Shown one piece after another: positions 26,065-35,525 of a DNA stretch of 64,000 bases. The DNA is from Bacteroidota bacterium (GTDB lineage Bacteria; Bacteroidota; Bacteroidia; Bacteroidales; Prolixibacteraceae). The notes under the pieces are model-generated. The model did no database searches. It was given only the letters and a program-made list of their open reading frames with translations, and was not told the DNA's origin. The stretch's first letter is position 1, and each line of letters begins with the position of its first letter. The stretch is from the NCBI GenBank assembly GCA_023251455.1, contig JAHEYT010000024.1, positions 1-64,000 on the forward strand, given 5' to 3'. The position numbers and the translations under genes were made by a program.

Positions 26065-27280
26065 ATGGCGAAACTGAATTCTGCTTCAATGCCTTTTTCG
26101 CATTGTGCCTTGCCGAAACATACAGTGCTCCAGCCGCCGTACAAAAATAAAAACACATCAGGATAAGCATTTGCCAGTATTCGTGCCTGATTTCAGATAT
26201 ACCAACACCCATGCTACGAATACGCAGATAGGCCGGAATCATAATGGTTGAAGGGAATAAATGTGCCAGGTTATACAGGAAAGGAGGAATGGATGAGGCA
26301 GGCCAGGATACTCCGCTCAGGAAAATAACAATGGGCGACAAAAATACCATGAACATGATCGAAGATTCGCGCCGTTTGAACAGAACCGAACAGGTAATTC
26401 CCATAAATATAACCGACAACAAAAATGGCAATGTCAGCATCAGAACAGTGAGGTAGTTACCCTGATTGGGGTAATTGAACCACGAATGAATCCAGATCAT
26501 GGTAAAAACGCAGTTTACCGCGTAAATGGTGAGGTACGACAAGGACTTCCCAAATAAAATGGGCAAAACTCCGCCCTTTGTCAGCGCCACCGGAACCAGA
26601 AAACTGTCCTGTTTCTTTTCTTTAGCGGTTCCGCCGAGCATCCCGATTCCGATCAGCAAAGTTTGCTGAAGGATGATGATAATGATTCCGGGCATCATCG
26701 ACGAACCATATCCTGACGAAGGATTAAACCAATAATGAATATCGGCGACCAACGGATCGCGCAATTGCGCCGCCTGATTATACGTTTTCCCTTCCATCAT
26801 CAGCTTTTTGATTTCAACACCCGCAGAAAACGTTCCAACGGTTTTAACCGAACCACTAAGCAATTGGCGATAAATCAGGAAATAACTTCCATCGGCAAAC
26901 ACCGAAACATTTGATTGTTTCCCGTTCAGGATGTCCTTTTCGAAATCCTCCGGAATGACCAGAATTCCGCCTGAATTACCTTCAAAGAAATCTTTTTTGG
27001 CTTCATCCAGACTGGTGGCAACCCGATTAATTTCAATCTGTTCGGCACCTTCAAGCATTTTAATCAACTGGTGACTGGTGGTTGTGCGATCCAAATCAAC
27101 GATGGTGGTTTTCAGTTCGCGAACGACTTCATTTTTATAGGCAATGGCATAAACAATCGGGTAAATCATCAACGCCCCGACCAAAATCAGGATCGCACCG
27201 CTGTCTTTGCGGATATCCCTCAATTCGTCGCGGTAGAATTTTCCCGTCATTTGAATGCCTTTGTGTATTTTCTTGAACAT
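26054..27280 (-). CDS. ABC-2 type efflux permease (second of pair)
   Basis: A 408-aa inner-membrane protein with an N-terminal anchor (about 28-48), a long periplasmic domain (about 50-185), then five or six membrane segments (about 190-400). This is the ABC2_membrane_3/YhhJ layout. It is the last gene of the TolC-HlyD-permease-permease operon and resembles the upstream permease in size and plan. Its final residues (...SPSVS) and TAA stop are read from REP d of the adjacent mobile unit, so the native C-terminus was probably different. The anchor and core appear intact. Confidence 0.88.
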   Translation of the reverse strand: MFKKIHKGIQMTGKFYRDELRDIRKDSGAILILVGALMIYPIVYAIAYKNEVVRELKTTIVDLDRTTTSHQLIKMLEGAEQIEINRVATSLDEAKKDFFEGNSGGILVIPEDFEKDILNGKQSNVSVFADGSYFLIYRQLLSGSVKTVGTFSAGVEIKKLMMEGKTYNQAAQLRDPLVADIHYWFNPSSGYGSSMMPGIIIIILQQTLLIGIGMLGGTAKEKKQDSFLVPVALTKGGVLPILFGKSLSYLTIYAVNCVFTMIWIHSWFNYPNQGNYLTVLMLTLPFLLSVIFMGITCSVLFKRRESSIMFMVFLSPIVIFLSGVSWPASSIPPFLYNLAHLFPSTIMIPAYLRIRSMGVGISEIRHEYWQMLILMCFYFCTAAGALYVSARHNAKKALKQNSVSPSVS

Positions 27281-27305
27281 GATTCTTTGTGTTTCTATCT
27301 TTTCA

Positions 27306-27374
27306 CAGGGCGATGCCGTTCGACTGAACTCACGCCGAAGCCCTGCGCTGATATATGTCGCCCCTTCAGGGCTA
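27306..27374. repeat. palindromic intergenic repeat with AGCCCTG/CAGGGC arms
   Basis: On the minus strand, AGCCCTGAAGGGGC and GCAGGGCTTCGGC hairpins lie between the two permease genes, with CAGGGC/GCCCTG and GCCC/GGGC pairings. Similar AGCCCTGAAGGGGC-type units are, from memory, common dispersed repeats in Bacteroidota. Only one copy was seen here. Confidence 0.45.
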
Positions 27375-27408
27375 ACTCATAACTTATCACTTATAATTAA
27401 TAACTTCC

Positions 27409-28635
27409 TCACACCTTTCCCCAATATTTTTCATTCCTTAAAACCTTTTTCAGTCGGGGCAAAAAACTCACCGAAAGCAAGATAAACGACACAAATATCG
27501 CCATCGGAATAAGAGCATTAACCACCGCTTCACCGCGAATGGCCTGTGAAATAAAGATCTTCACCCACTGTGTAAACGGGAAAAGATATGAAAATACCCT
27601 GGCTACAACCGGCATCGCAAACTGAGGAAAAGTCAGCCCGGAGAAAGTCAAAGCCATCATGGCATAGGCACTTGCTAATGACAGAGCCAACCTCAGATTT
27701 GCTGTAACTGAAACCAATAAAACCGCCAACATCTGGTAGGTAAAAATCAATCCCATTTCGCCCAGAACAATGAAGACGAAACTGCCCTGAAGTGGTGTTC
27801 CCATCCGGATAAACAAAACCACATTCATTACAACTGCATCGATCATTAATAAAATGGTGTACGGAAAAAGTTTCCCGGCCAAACCAACAATGAGGCTTCC
27901 ACCCGAATGTTCCAGCCATTCCGGACCAGTTCCTTCGCGAACTTCGGTACCCACAGCGAACACGTTAGAAAGTAGGGTGAAAATCACGAGCATCAGTGGC
28001 AGAAGCGCACTCAGCAGGAAATAGGAATAGTTCCCAAAAGGATTAAACAGAATGTGCTGCTGAAGCCTAACCGGTTGGGCCTTCGCTTTTGCCAGTCGTT
28101 CGGGCAAACCGCTTTTCATCACGAATTGCAGTTTTATTCCTCCTGAAAGAGTTGCCAGCGATTTGTAAATTCCTTTTTGGAGGTATCCGCCTTTCAGGAT
28201 ATTGGTATTGTTGATGAACACCGGAATTCTCTCACTGCTACCTTTCAGTATATTTTTTTCAGTTCCCTCCGGAATAATGACCACGGCATCCAGCTTTCCT
28301 TCGGCCATTTGCTGATAGGCTTCTTCCTGATTGGGGATGTGCATCGCAATTTCCGCTTCGGGAGTTGCATCAATCCACATCACAACTTTGCGCGATAAAA
28401 CCGTGTTGTCAAGATCGACAATGCCAACCGGAAGATTTCGTGGAACCCCGTCAGCAAAGATCAGCAGAAGAATCACAAACGAGATGAGCGGGCCAATCAA
28501 CGTTGTAAATAGATAAATCGTTGAACCCGACATCCGGTCGATTTCGCGCAGAAAAACCTTAAAAAAAGGATTCTTCCGGAAGAATGATTCGCTGTTCCCT
28601 ACAATATCTGACACTATTTTTTGTTTCTTCTTCAT
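27409..28635 (-). CDS. ABC-2 type efflux permease (first of pair)
   Basis: A 408-aa inner-membrane protein. An anchor at about 37-60 (YLFTTLIGPLISFVILLLIF) is followed by a periplasmic domain (about 62-195, with VDLDNTVLSRKVVMWID) and a C-terminal bundle of five or six segments. Same family and length as the next gene, so the two probably form a heterodimeric ABC-2 channel. It lies downstream of the HlyD and TolC genes. No ATPase gene is present in the operon or within view, so energy must come from a subunit encoded elsewhere or the system works differently. Confidence 0.88.
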   Translation of the reverse strand: MKKKQKIVSDIVGNSESFFRKNPFFKVFLREIDRMSGSTIYLFTTLIGPLISFVILLLIFADGVPRNLPVGIVDLDNTVLSRKVVMWIDATPEAEIAMHIPNQEEAYQQMAEGKLDAVVIIPEGTEKNILKGSSERIPVFINNTNILKGGYLQKGIYKSLATLSGGIKLQFVMKSGLPERLAKAKAQPVRLQQHILFNPFGNYSYFLLSALLPLMLVIFTLLSNVFAVGTEVREGTGPEWLEHSGGSLIVGLAGKLFPYTILLMIDAVVMNVVLFIRMGTPLQGSFVFIVLGEMGLIFTYQMLAVLLVSVTANLRLALSLASAYAMMALTFSGLTFPQFAMPVVARVFSYLFPFTQWVKIFISQAIRGEAVVNALIPMAIFVSFILLSVSFLPRLKKVLRNEKYWGKV

Positions 28636-28685
28636 TGAACTCTTTTTTCGGGAGTTTCCGAAATCCCTTAAAAATCATTGGTCAA

Positions 28686-28753
28686 GTCATCCTGAACTTG
28701 TTTCAGGATCTCTCTGGACTTAATTACAGACCCCGAAATAAATTCGGGGTGAC
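28686..28753 (+). repeat. GTCATCCTGA...TGAC dispersed double-hairpin repeat, copy 1
   Basis: Two hairpins, TCCTGAA/TTTCAGGA and CCCCGAA/TTCGGGG, inside GTCA...TGAC ends. The reverse complement of 60974-61039 matches it closely in both arms and differs in the middle 10 bp. It lies between the permease and HlyD genes. Confidence 0.75.
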
Positions 28754-28768
28754 GAGTTTCGCAAACTA

Positions 28769-29761
28769 TTACCTTTTAAACTGTTTCCAGTTAACCAAAA
28801 CGCTCATGCCGGGGCGAAGCCCTTCGATGGGAGACGCTTGCACCGCATGGATTTCGAACGATTTCATATCAAAACCTCCGGAACTTTTAGTGGCTGTCCA
28901 GGTGGCAAAATCGGCCAGCGGACTGATGTAATTCACTTTCAGAACTACTTCTTTATTTCCCAGCGCCGGAATCTTTGCCTTGATTTCGCTGCCCATGCGA
29001 ACATCGGACATCAGGTCTTCGCGGATGTAAAGTGTTGCCCAGCTATCTTTCAGATCAACCAAAGTGATGACCGGATAACCGGTTGGAACCAGTTCTCCCC
29101 GTTCAGAAATGATGTTGGCTACCTCGCCTGAAGCCTGGGCTTTCACCTGAGTTTCGGCCAGGTAAGCTTCCACTTCCTTTATTCCGCCCTCAGCCTGATT
29201 TACCAGTTCCTGAGCCGAACGTTTATCTTCGAACCGCGCACCTTTCACCGCTTTTTCCCATTGCGATTTGGCGGCGTTGGCTGTTTCGCGGCCAGCTTTG
29301 CTCTGTGTTTCAGCTTCGTCCCGCTTTTGTTCCGAAACTACGCCATCTTTATACAGGTTCTCCACCCTCGTAAATGTCTTTTCATACAATCGGGCAGCAG
29401 CTTCGGCTTTCACATACAGGTTGTAAGCCGCCGCAATATCTTCAGCCTGGGCTCCGTTTTGCGCCTTCAGACTTTGTGCCTGAGCTGCATTCCTGAGAGC
29501 AGTTACCTGCAACAATTTGGCATCAATTTCCGGACTGCTGATCGAAAACATGAAATCGCCTTTGACCACTTGCTGACCACGTTTCACCGCAATAGTGTCA
29601 ATCCTTCCAGGTATTTTGGAGGCAACCTTGAACTGTGTTGCTTCAATTTCGCCCTGCACTTCGAGAGGCAACGGGCGGGTAATTAACCAGGTGGTATAAA
29701 GCAGAAAAATCAGCAGGGCGGTGAAAAACAGCCCGATAATAAAATTTCTTGTCTTGTTCAT
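28769..29761 (-). CDS. HlyD-family periplasmic adaptor
   Basis: A 330-aa membrane-fusion protein. A single N-terminal membrane anchor (about 8-28) is followed by the first half of the lipoyl/barrel-sandwich domain (VQGEIEATQFKVASKIPGRI), a long helical hairpin rich in Ala, Glu, Lys and Gln (about 75-195), and the second lipoyl half with beta-barrel (KAQASGEVANIISERGELVPTGYPVITL). It should bridge the inner-membrane permeases and the TolC-like channel encoded on either side in the same operon. Length is typical for YhiI-type adaptors. Confidence 0.92.
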   Translation of the reverse strand: MNKTRNFIIGLFFTALLIFLLYTTWLITRPLPLEVQGEIEATQFKVASKIPGRIDTIAVKRGQQVVKGDFMFSISSPEIDAKLLQVTALRNAAQAQSLKAQNGAQAEDIAAAYNLYVKAEAAARLYEKTFTRVENLYKDGVVSEQKRDEAETQSKAGRETANAAKSQWEKAVKGARFEDKRSAQELVNQAEGGIKEVEAYLAETQVKAQASGEVANIISERGELVPTGYPVITLVDLKDSWATLYIREDLMSDVRMGSEIKAKIPALGNKEVVLKVNYISPLADFATWTATKSSGGFDMKSFEIHAVQASPIEGLRPGMSVLVNWKQFKR

Positions 29762-29782
29762 TGTATTCGGTATTATACTGTT

Positions 29783-31303
29783 TTAAAATGATTCAATAAT
29801 TACCTGACTGCTCGACTGGTAGGCCAGGAACATATCAGGACTTCCACAAATTTGAAGCAAAGTTGCCAGTGTCACATCATAGTTGTACATGGCCTGAAGG
29901 CGATCGATTTTCACTTTGGCCAACAACAAATTGGCGTCAACCAACTCGGTTGATGTAGAAAGTCCTTCGTGGAAAGCTTTGTCGCGGCTTTCGACATAGG
30001 TTTTGGCAAATTCCAGGGTTTTGTCGAGTTCTTCCAGTTGTTCCACCTGCATTCCAAGCTGTTGGTGCATCTTTTTGATCACCGTTTTAATATCTTCTTC
30101 AGCTTTTAGTCCGGCTTGTTCCACCTGGTCTTCTTTAAACTGCGCTGCCTGAAGTTTCCGGTGGCGGGCATTTCCTTCAAAAAGCGACCAGTTTAATCCA
30201 ACTCCAACCAACCATTGCGGAACGTATGGCGACAAATCTTTGTCGGCCAAATCGTAAGTTCCGGTTAGTGCAACTGTGGGCAGGTAATTGCTTTTTTCTA
30301 ATTTTACTCCGGTAGCTGCCAGTTCCCTTTTTGAGTCAACCTGTAGCAACTGCGGATTATTGCGTAAAGCCAATTCAATGAAAAAGCCCTCGTCTTCAAC
30401 GCTTTTCAGGATAAATAATTGACTTGCCGGCGACAGATCGCTGCTGTCGCTAACTGCCATTGTATTCTGAAGTGCACGTTTTACGATGGTAGCCTCGCGG
30501 TTGGCTTTTTTCAGTTCGCGTTCGGCATCCGAATTGGCCACCTGGGCATGCAAATATTCAACTTTAGCAATTTGGCCTTGTTCGCTCAGTTTCTGCGAAT
30601 CGAAAAGATGTTTTTTCATGGCTTCGGCCACCTGACCGCGCACTTTGCTGGCCTGTTCTGCCAAAACCAGTCCGTAATAACGGGTGGCCAACTCGCTTAG
30701 CAATTCACCTTCTTTTTGTTTTTGATGAAGTCCGGCTTCCTCTTCATAAATTTGCGAGGCTTTGTTGGCTGCATATATTTTTCCGCCGGTATAAAGTGGC
30801 CACACAAAGTTGGCATTTACCGATGCAAATTGTTTTTCCTGAATCATTTTATTCCATTCAGCAGCATTAATCGAAGCCTCTCCTGCTAAAATCTTGGAAC
30901 GTATAGCCCCGGTACTGACGTTTTCAGGTAGGGTTGGCATTACGCCGGAAGTCTTCGGATCGGGATTCGGAACTCCGGAGAAGTTACCGTATTTACCCAA
31001 AGCTTCGTAAAGTGGTGTGATGGCATCGCGCACCGGAGTGAGGTCGAGCGTAAGCGGATCGGCCATCTGAACCGCAGTTGCAGTAACAAAAACCCTTGGA
31101 GCACGCAGTCCGAATGCAGCTTTTTTATCAGCTTCCTTTTCGCGAATCTCGAATCCGGCCTGCTTCAACACATGGCTATTCTGATTCATTTGCCCATAGG
31201 CTTCAGAAAAAGTAAGCGACACTGCAGTTTTATCCTGACTAAAAACACTGACATTGAACACTATCAGGATGAGAATGAAAATAATTTCTGAATTTCGTTT
31301 CAT
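29783..31303 (-). CDS. TolC-family outer-membrane efflux protein
   Basis: A 506-aa outer-membrane channel subunit. The signal peptide covers residues 1-22 (ending SVFSQ). The two long helical OEP repeats are visible, each with heptad-rich Ala/Gln/Glu segments (about 150-290 and 330-480). The DANLLLAKVKIDRLQAMYNYDVTLATL block is the usual C-terminal signature. It is the first gene of the efflux operon; HlyD starts 21 bp downstream. The recX gene diverges from it across a 163-bp promoter region. Confidence 0.92.
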   Translation of the reverse strand: MKRNSEIIFILILIVFNVSVFSQDKTAVSLTFSEAYGQMNQNSHVLKQAGFEIREKEADKKAAFGLRAPRVFVTATAVQMADPLTLDLTPVRDAITPLYEALGKYGNFSGVPNPDPKTSGVMPTLPENVSTGAIRSKILAGEASINAAEWNKMIQEKQFASVNANFVWPLYTGGKIYAANKASQIYEEEAGLHQKQKEGELLSELATRYYGLVLAEQASKVRGQVAEAMKKHLFDSQKLSEQGQIAKVEYLHAQVANSDAERELKKANREATIVKRALQNTMAVSDSSDLSPASQLFILKSVEDEGFFIELALRNNPQLLQVDSKRELAATGVKLEKSNYLPTVALTGTYDLADKDLSPYVPQWLVGVGLNWSLFEGNARHRKLQAAQFKEDQVEQAGLKAEEDIKTVIKKMHQQLGMQVEQLEELDKTLEFAKTYVESRDKAFHEGLSTSTELVDANLLLAKVKIDRLQAMYNYDVTLATLLQICGSPDMFLAYQSSSQVIIESF

Positions 31304-31417
31304 GATTGATCTGATTTCAGGGACAAAGAAACTAACTTTATCGAACGTATTTGTTTTTTGGTCGAATTAATTGCAATTGCCATCCAGAAATTAAACTTCT
31401 TTTAATATTACTTTCTG

Positions 31418-31425
31418 TACATTTG
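31418..31425 (+). promoter_or_regulatory. candidate -7 box of recX
   Basis: TACATTTG fits TAnnTTTG, 42 bp before the recX start. The -33 region is TTC rather than TTG. Confidence 0.35.
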
Positions 31426-31466
31426 AAGTATCAAGTGAGCTATCAACACTCAAACCCAGCGTTACG

Positions 31467-31934
31467 ATGGAACTAACTCAGGATCAAATAATCGCATACA
31501 ACAAAGCAGCTTTTTTATGCAGCCGGTCAGAACATTGCACTTCCGACATTCAGGAAAAGCTAAAGCTTTGGGGAGTTTCATCTGAAGATTCGGAGTTGGT
31601 CATTGCAAAACTGGTCGAAGAAAAATACATTGATGATGAGCGATTTGCCCGGGCATACGTGAAAGACAAGTTTAGGTTCAATCATTGGGGTAAACAAAAA
31701 ATTGCCTTTATGTTGCGATCAAAAAACATTTCGTCGGAAATTATGGAGCTCGCATTCGAGGAAATTGAGGACGAAGGTTACTCCAACGAACTCCGGAAAC
31801 TACTGACCGATAAGGAAAAATCGATTAAATCGAAAGATCAGTACGATAAACGAAATAAACTGATGCGTTTTGCCATGGGGCGCGGGTTTGAATCGGGCCA
31901 GATTTATGCGGTTTTAAAAGAATTGGGAATTTGA
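31467..31934 (+). CDS. recX: regulatory protein RecX
   Basis: A 155-aa modulator of RecA filaments. Three tandem three-helix repeats are visible. The first contains LCSRSEHCTSDIQEKLKLWG. The second contains YIDDERFARAYVKDKFRFNHWGKQKIAFMLRSKNI, the most conserved family segment. The third ends MGRGFESGQIYAVLKELG. Length is normal. recA is not nearby. It is probably monocistronic. Confidence 0.92.
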   Translation: MELTQDQIIAYNKAAFLCSRSEHCTSDIQEKLKLWGVSSEDSELVIAKLVEEKYIDDERFARAYVKDKFRFNHWGKQKIAFMLRSKNISSEIMELAFEEIEDEGYSNELRKLLTDKEKSIKSKDQYDKRNKLMRFAMGRGFESGQIYAVLKELGI

Positions 31935-31960
31935 ATACTAAATTTTGAGTACTAAATAAA

Positions 31961-32026
31961 AACCATATAGGCACATTGAAAAAGGGTTTAAGGATAAACT
32001 ATGTGTTCTATTGTGCCTATGTGGTT
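31961..32026. repeat. imperfect palindrome with AACCATATAGGCACA arms
   Basis: AACCATATAGGCACA at 31961-31975 pairs with TGTGCCTATGTGGTT at 32012-32026 (14 of 15). It lies between recX and the sialidase-like gene and could act as a terminator or a dispersed repeat. Single copy here. Confidence 0.5.
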
Positions 32027-32043
32027 CAAAACGAATAGAATAT

Positions 32044-33078
32044 ATGAAAATCATACTTTTAGCGCTTATCGTCTTGCTGACTATGACCAGCCAGGCCATT
32101 CGGATTCCTAAATCGTGCAAGATTATAACCAGCGAATATATTTTTGAGGATGCTCCATTTAAACAATGTCACGCTTCGACCATCATTGAGCTAAAAGATG
32201 GATCGATGATGGCAGCCTGGTTCGGCGGATCGCACGAAAGCAATAAAGACGTAGAAGTATGGGTATCTGATAAAAAGGCCGGGTCGTGGACTGCTCCGCG
32301 TAGCATAGCGAATGGAATTATTAACGATTCGTTACGTTATGCCTGTTGGAATCCGGTATTGTTCCGCAATCCAAATGGCTTGCTTTCGTTATATTACAAG
32401 GTTGGCCCAAATCCACGCGAATGGTGGGGAATGGTGATTCATTCGTCCGACGAAGGCAAAAGCTGGTCGACTCCTGAAAAGCTTCCGGATGGGATTTTAG
32501 GCCCAATCAAAAACAAGCCGATAACATTGGCTTCCGGAGTTATTCTGAGCCCATCGAGTATTGAAACGAAAACCGAAGAATGGCATGCACACATTGAACG
32601 CTCAACCGATAACGGAAAATCTTGGGATAAGATCGCCATCGATCCTCAAAATCCGGCCAAAGTCATACAGCCAACGCTTTTGCTTTATCCTGAAGGTAAA
32701 ATTCAGGCTTTGTTGCGGAGTGATCAAACCTGCATCATGGAAAGTTGGTCGGATGACGAAGGAAAAACATGGAGCGCGCTGGCTAAAAGCAATGTTTTAA
32801 ACCCGAATTCAGGAATTGATGCCGTAACACTTTCTTCAGGCTTGCAGGTTATCGTGTATAACCCCAAAAAAGGTGGCGGAGATTGGGTAAACGGGAGAAA
32901 CAAATTGAATGTGGCTGTTTCGGGCGATGGAAAAATATGGAAGGATGTGGCAGTTCTTGAAGATCAGGCTAGCGGTGAATTCAGTTATCCGGCAATTATT
33001 CAAACTTCAGATAAAGCGGTTCACGTGGTTTATACTGCCAACCGCAAATCGATTAAACATGTTGTGCTCGAGTTTTAA
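32044..33078 (+). CDS. sialidase-like BNR-repeat protein
   Basis: A 344-aa exported protein. The ATG at 32044 is preferred because it opens straight into a signal peptide (residues 1-18); the upstream TTG at 32011 would bury it. Asp-box repeats mark a six-bladed propeller: SSDEGKSW, STDNGKSW and SDDEGKTW. The N-terminal HASTIIELKDGSMMAAWFGG is typical of the BNR_2/exo-alpha-sialidase-like family in Bacteroidota. Whether it removes sialic acid or another sugar is uncertain, since the full sialidase Arg triad could not be verified. It converges on a hydroxypyruvate-isomerase-like gene. Confidence 0.8.
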   Translation: MKIILLALIVLLTMTSQAIRIPKSCKIITSEYIFEDAPFKQCHASTIIELKDGSMMAAWFGGSHESNKDVEVWVSDKKAGSWTAPRSIANGIINDSLRYACWNPVLFRNPNGLLSLYYKVGPNPREWWGMVIHSSDEGKSWSTPEKLPDGILGPIKNKPITLASGVILSPSSIETKTEEWHAHIERSTDNGKSWDKIAIDPQNPAKVIQPTLLLYPEGKIQALLRSDQTCIMESWSDDEGKTWSALAKSNVLNPNSGIDAVTLSSGLQVIVYNPKKGGGDWVNGRNKLNVAVSGDGKIWKDVAVLEDQASGEFSYPAIIQTSDKAVHVVYTANRKSIKHVVLEF

Positions 33079-33090
33079 GCGAATGTCATA

Positions 33091-33133
33091 AAAAGAGAAA
33101 AGGTTTGCAATGACTACAAACCTTTTCTCTTTT
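33091..33133. terminator. bidirectional terminator
   Basis: Perfect 17-bp stem AAAAGAGAAAAGGTTTG (33091-33107) with its complement at 33117-33133 and a 9-nt loop, between two convergent genes. Confidence 0.9.
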
Positions 33134-33148
33134 AGTAACAAATTCAGT

Positions 33149-34069
33149 CTAAAATGAATCCACTTCCCTGTAGGCATTTATGAAGGCAACTTCGCCTTCT
33201 TTCCCTTTGATGCTTCTTCCATGCTCGCAACATAAAACGCCATCGTATCCTTTGCTGTGTATGTGTTTGAACACATTCTTGTAATTAATCTCCCCGGTTG
33301 TTGGTTCGTTACGGCCCGGATTATCGCCAATATGGAAAGCAGCAATGTTATTCCATGCTTTGTCGATATTCGGAATCAGGTTGCCTTCGGTAATTTGCTG
33401 GTGATACAAGTCATCAACAATTTTGCACGACGGATGATTCACCGCCTGGCAAATCAGATGCGCCTGTGATATTTTTGTCAGGAATAAACCTGGGTGGTTC
33501 GTCCACGCGTTGAGCGGTTCCATCACCAATATCAACCCACTTTTTTCGACCACCTCGCAACACATTTTCATGTTGTCGATTACATTGGCAGTCTGGTAAT
33601 CCCATTCCAATCCTTCGTCGAAATGGCCGGGAACAACCAGCGCCCATTTTGCTCCGGTACGTTTTGCACATTCAACGCCCTCTTCCATTTTCTTTTTCAG
33701 CATCTCTTTGATGGCCGGATCCTGGGTCACCATCGACTTCACCGGAAAATCGGCATATAAAACGAATGGACCTAAATCCATGTTGCGGCGAGCAAGTTCA
33801 GCAGCAATTTTTTCCTGAATGGCGGGCTCTTTTTTCATCAAACCATTGTCGAAAATTGCACGAAAACCCTGATCGCCAATAAATTTGATCTGATCGAACA
33901 AGTCTTCGCCTGCACTTTCTTTAAAAGTACCGAAACTCGGTGCATATTTCAGTTTAAACTGTGATTCGTTTGAAACCTTTCCTTCGGAAGCGAAGGTTTT
34001 GGTTGAACCTGCAAGGCTAACAGCAGCAATGGTTCCGGCTGCGTTTCGTAAAAATGATCGTCTTTCCAT
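33149..34069 (-). CDS. Tat-exported hydroxypyruvate isomerase-like TIM barrel
   Basis: A 306-aa protein. The start at 34069 gives MERRSFLRNAAG, a twin-arginine signal at the extreme N-terminus; the ATG at 34093 would add eight residues ahead of it. The barrel has the sugar-isomerase metal ligands: Glu in VMEPLNAW, Asp in IVDDLYHQQ, His in FHIGDNPGRNEP and Glu in CCEHGRS. The PGRNEPTTGEINY block is diagnostic of the hydroxypyruvate isomerase group. Export suggests it acts on sugar derivatives in the periplasm rather than in glyoxylate metabolism. Confidence 0.85.
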   Translation of the reverse strand: MERRSFLRNAAGTIAAVSLAGSTKTFASEGKVSNESQFKLKYAPSFGTFKESAGEDLFDQIKFIGDQGFRAIFDNGLMKKEPAIQEKIAAELARRNMDLGPFVLYADFPVKSMVTQDPAIKEMLKKKMEEGVECAKRTGAKWALVVPGHFDEGLEWDYQTANVIDNMKMCCEVVEKSGLILVMEPLNAWTNHPGLFLTKISQAHLICQAVNHPSCKIVDDLYHQQITEGNLIPNIDKAWNNIAAFHIGDNPGRNEPTTGEINYKNVFKHIHSKGYDGVLCCEHGRSIKGKEGEVAFINAYREVDSF

Positions 34070-34262
34070 GTTGGTATAGTTTAGTTTGAGCATCCGAAGA
34101 TAAGAATCTGAACATCCCTGCGCAAATCTAATCGATAAAAAACCGGTCTGGTCTGGTATGTTTTTCTTAAATTATAATTACTTCATCTAAAAAAGTTTTC
34201 TAATTTTAACGAGCCTAAAAAAGGCCTAACTATAATTTATAAACCAACTAAATTAATCCAAT

Positions 34263-35420
34263 ATGATGAATCGTAAATTACGCATGGGAATGGTCGGTGG
34301 CGGCAGTGACGCTTTTATCGGAGCCATTCATCGTCTGGCAGCTTTTATGGACGGACAAATCGAACTGGTCTGCGGCTGCTTCAGCATCAATCCTGAAATT
34401 TCACTTTCCTCCGGAAAATCGTATTATCTTCCTGAAAATCGCGTGTACAAAACCTACCAGGAAATGTTTGAAAATGAAGTCAAACTCCCCGAAGGAGACC
34501 GCATGGATTTCGTAACCATCGTTACTCCAAACTTCGCGCACTTTGGTCCGGCCATGATGGCTTTGGATAATGGATTCAACGTAGTAATCGATAAACCCAT
34601 CACTTTTACTCTCGAAGAAGCGCTTCAACTTCAGGCCAAATTACAGGAAACCGGATTATTGCTCGCTTTAACTCATACTTACTCCGGATACCCAGCCGTG
34701 AAACATGCCAAACAAATGGTTGCCGAAGGTCAGCTAGGCAAAATCCGTAAAATATTTGTGGAATATCCGCAGGGATGGCTTTCGTCAAAACTCGAAGACT
34801 CCGGAAATGCACAGGCATCGTGGCGCACCGACCCTAAACGCTCCGGAAAGGCTGGCGCTATGGGCGACATAGGAACTCATGCGCACCACCTGGCCGAATA
34901 CATTACCGGCTTAAAAACAACTGAACTGTGTGCCGAACTGAATGTTTTCGTTCCCGGACGTTTGCTTGATGACGATGGCGCCGTTCTGCTTCGTTTCGAC
35001 AATGGCGCCAAAGGCGTTTTGATCGCTACACAAATTGCAGCCGGAGAAGAAAATGCAATTAAAATCCGCGTTTATGGCGACAAAGGAGGACTGGAATGGG
35101 CTCAACACGAACCCAACACCCTGATTGCCAAATGGACAAGCAAACCTACCGAAATATTACGCGTTGGCACTTCGATGGGAGCAGCAGCCAATGCCAATAC
35201 CCGCACACCCGGAGGTCATCCGGAAGGTTACCTGGAAGCTTTTGCCAATATCTACCGCAATTTTTCGTTTACGCTTCGGGCCAAAATGAATGGCGAAGAA
35301 CCAAAAGCCGAATGGCTCGATTACCCCGGCGTTGAAGACGGCATCCGTGGCATGCAATTTATCGATGCTGTAGTTGAAGCGGGATACAACGACGACGTAA
35401 AATGGGTTCCCTTCGGGTAG
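34263..35420 (+). CDS. Gfo/Idh/MocA-family oxidoreductase
   Basis: A 385-aa cytoplasmic NAD(P)-dependent dehydrogenase. The Rossmann motif is [12 protein letters not shown] (9-20). The EKP-type catalytic motif appears as VIDKPITFT near 112, and [12 protein letters not shown] carries the expected catalytic His. It probably oxidises or reduces a sugar or inositol derivative. It heads a three-gene group with a TIM-barrel isomerase and a Tat-exported paralogue. Two adjacent ATGs (MM) are possible starts. Confidence 0.9.
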   Translation: MMNRKLRMGMVGGGSDAFIGAIHRLAAFMDGQIELVCGCFSINPEISLSSGKSYYLPENRVYKTYQEMFENEVKLPEGDRMDFVTIVTPNFAHFGPAMMALDNGFNVVIDKPITFTLEEALQLQAKLQETGLLLALTHTYSGYPAVKHAKQMVAEGQLGKIRKIFVEYPQGWLSSKLEDSGNAQASWRTDPKRSGKAGAMGDIGTHAHHLAEYITGLKTTELCAELNVFVPGRLLDDDGAVLLRFDNGAKGVLIATQIAAGEENAIKIRVYGDKGGLEWAQHEPNTLIAKWTSKPTEILRVGTSMGAAANANTRTPGGHPEGYLEAFANIYRNFSFTLRAKMNGEEPKAEWLDYPGVEDGIRGMQFIDAVVEAGYNDDVKWVPFG

Positions 35421-35423
35421 TTC

Positions 35424-35490
35424 CAAGTTCAAAATTCCAGGTTTCAAGTTTCGGGCGCCACCTGGAACTTGAAACCTGAAACTTGAAACA
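35424..35490. repeat. inverted repeat with CAGGTTTCAAGTT arms
   Basis: CAGGTTTCAAGTT at 35438-35450 pairs with AACTTGAAACCTG at 35466-35478, surrounded by further AAGTTCAAAATTCC and AACTTGAAAC elements. Related fragments occur at 36519-36540 and 56511-56542, so this is a dispersed family. It lies inside the sugar-oxidation operon. Confidence 0.6.
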
Positions 35491-35525
35491 ATTTTTTGAA
35501 ACAATAACCAATTAAAAAAGATATC

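Noticed and set aside
35157-35504. 115-aa minus-strand ORF over the CAGGTTTCAAGTT repeat
   Set aside because: It is produced by translation of a palindromic repeat and the antisense of an oxidoreductase gene.
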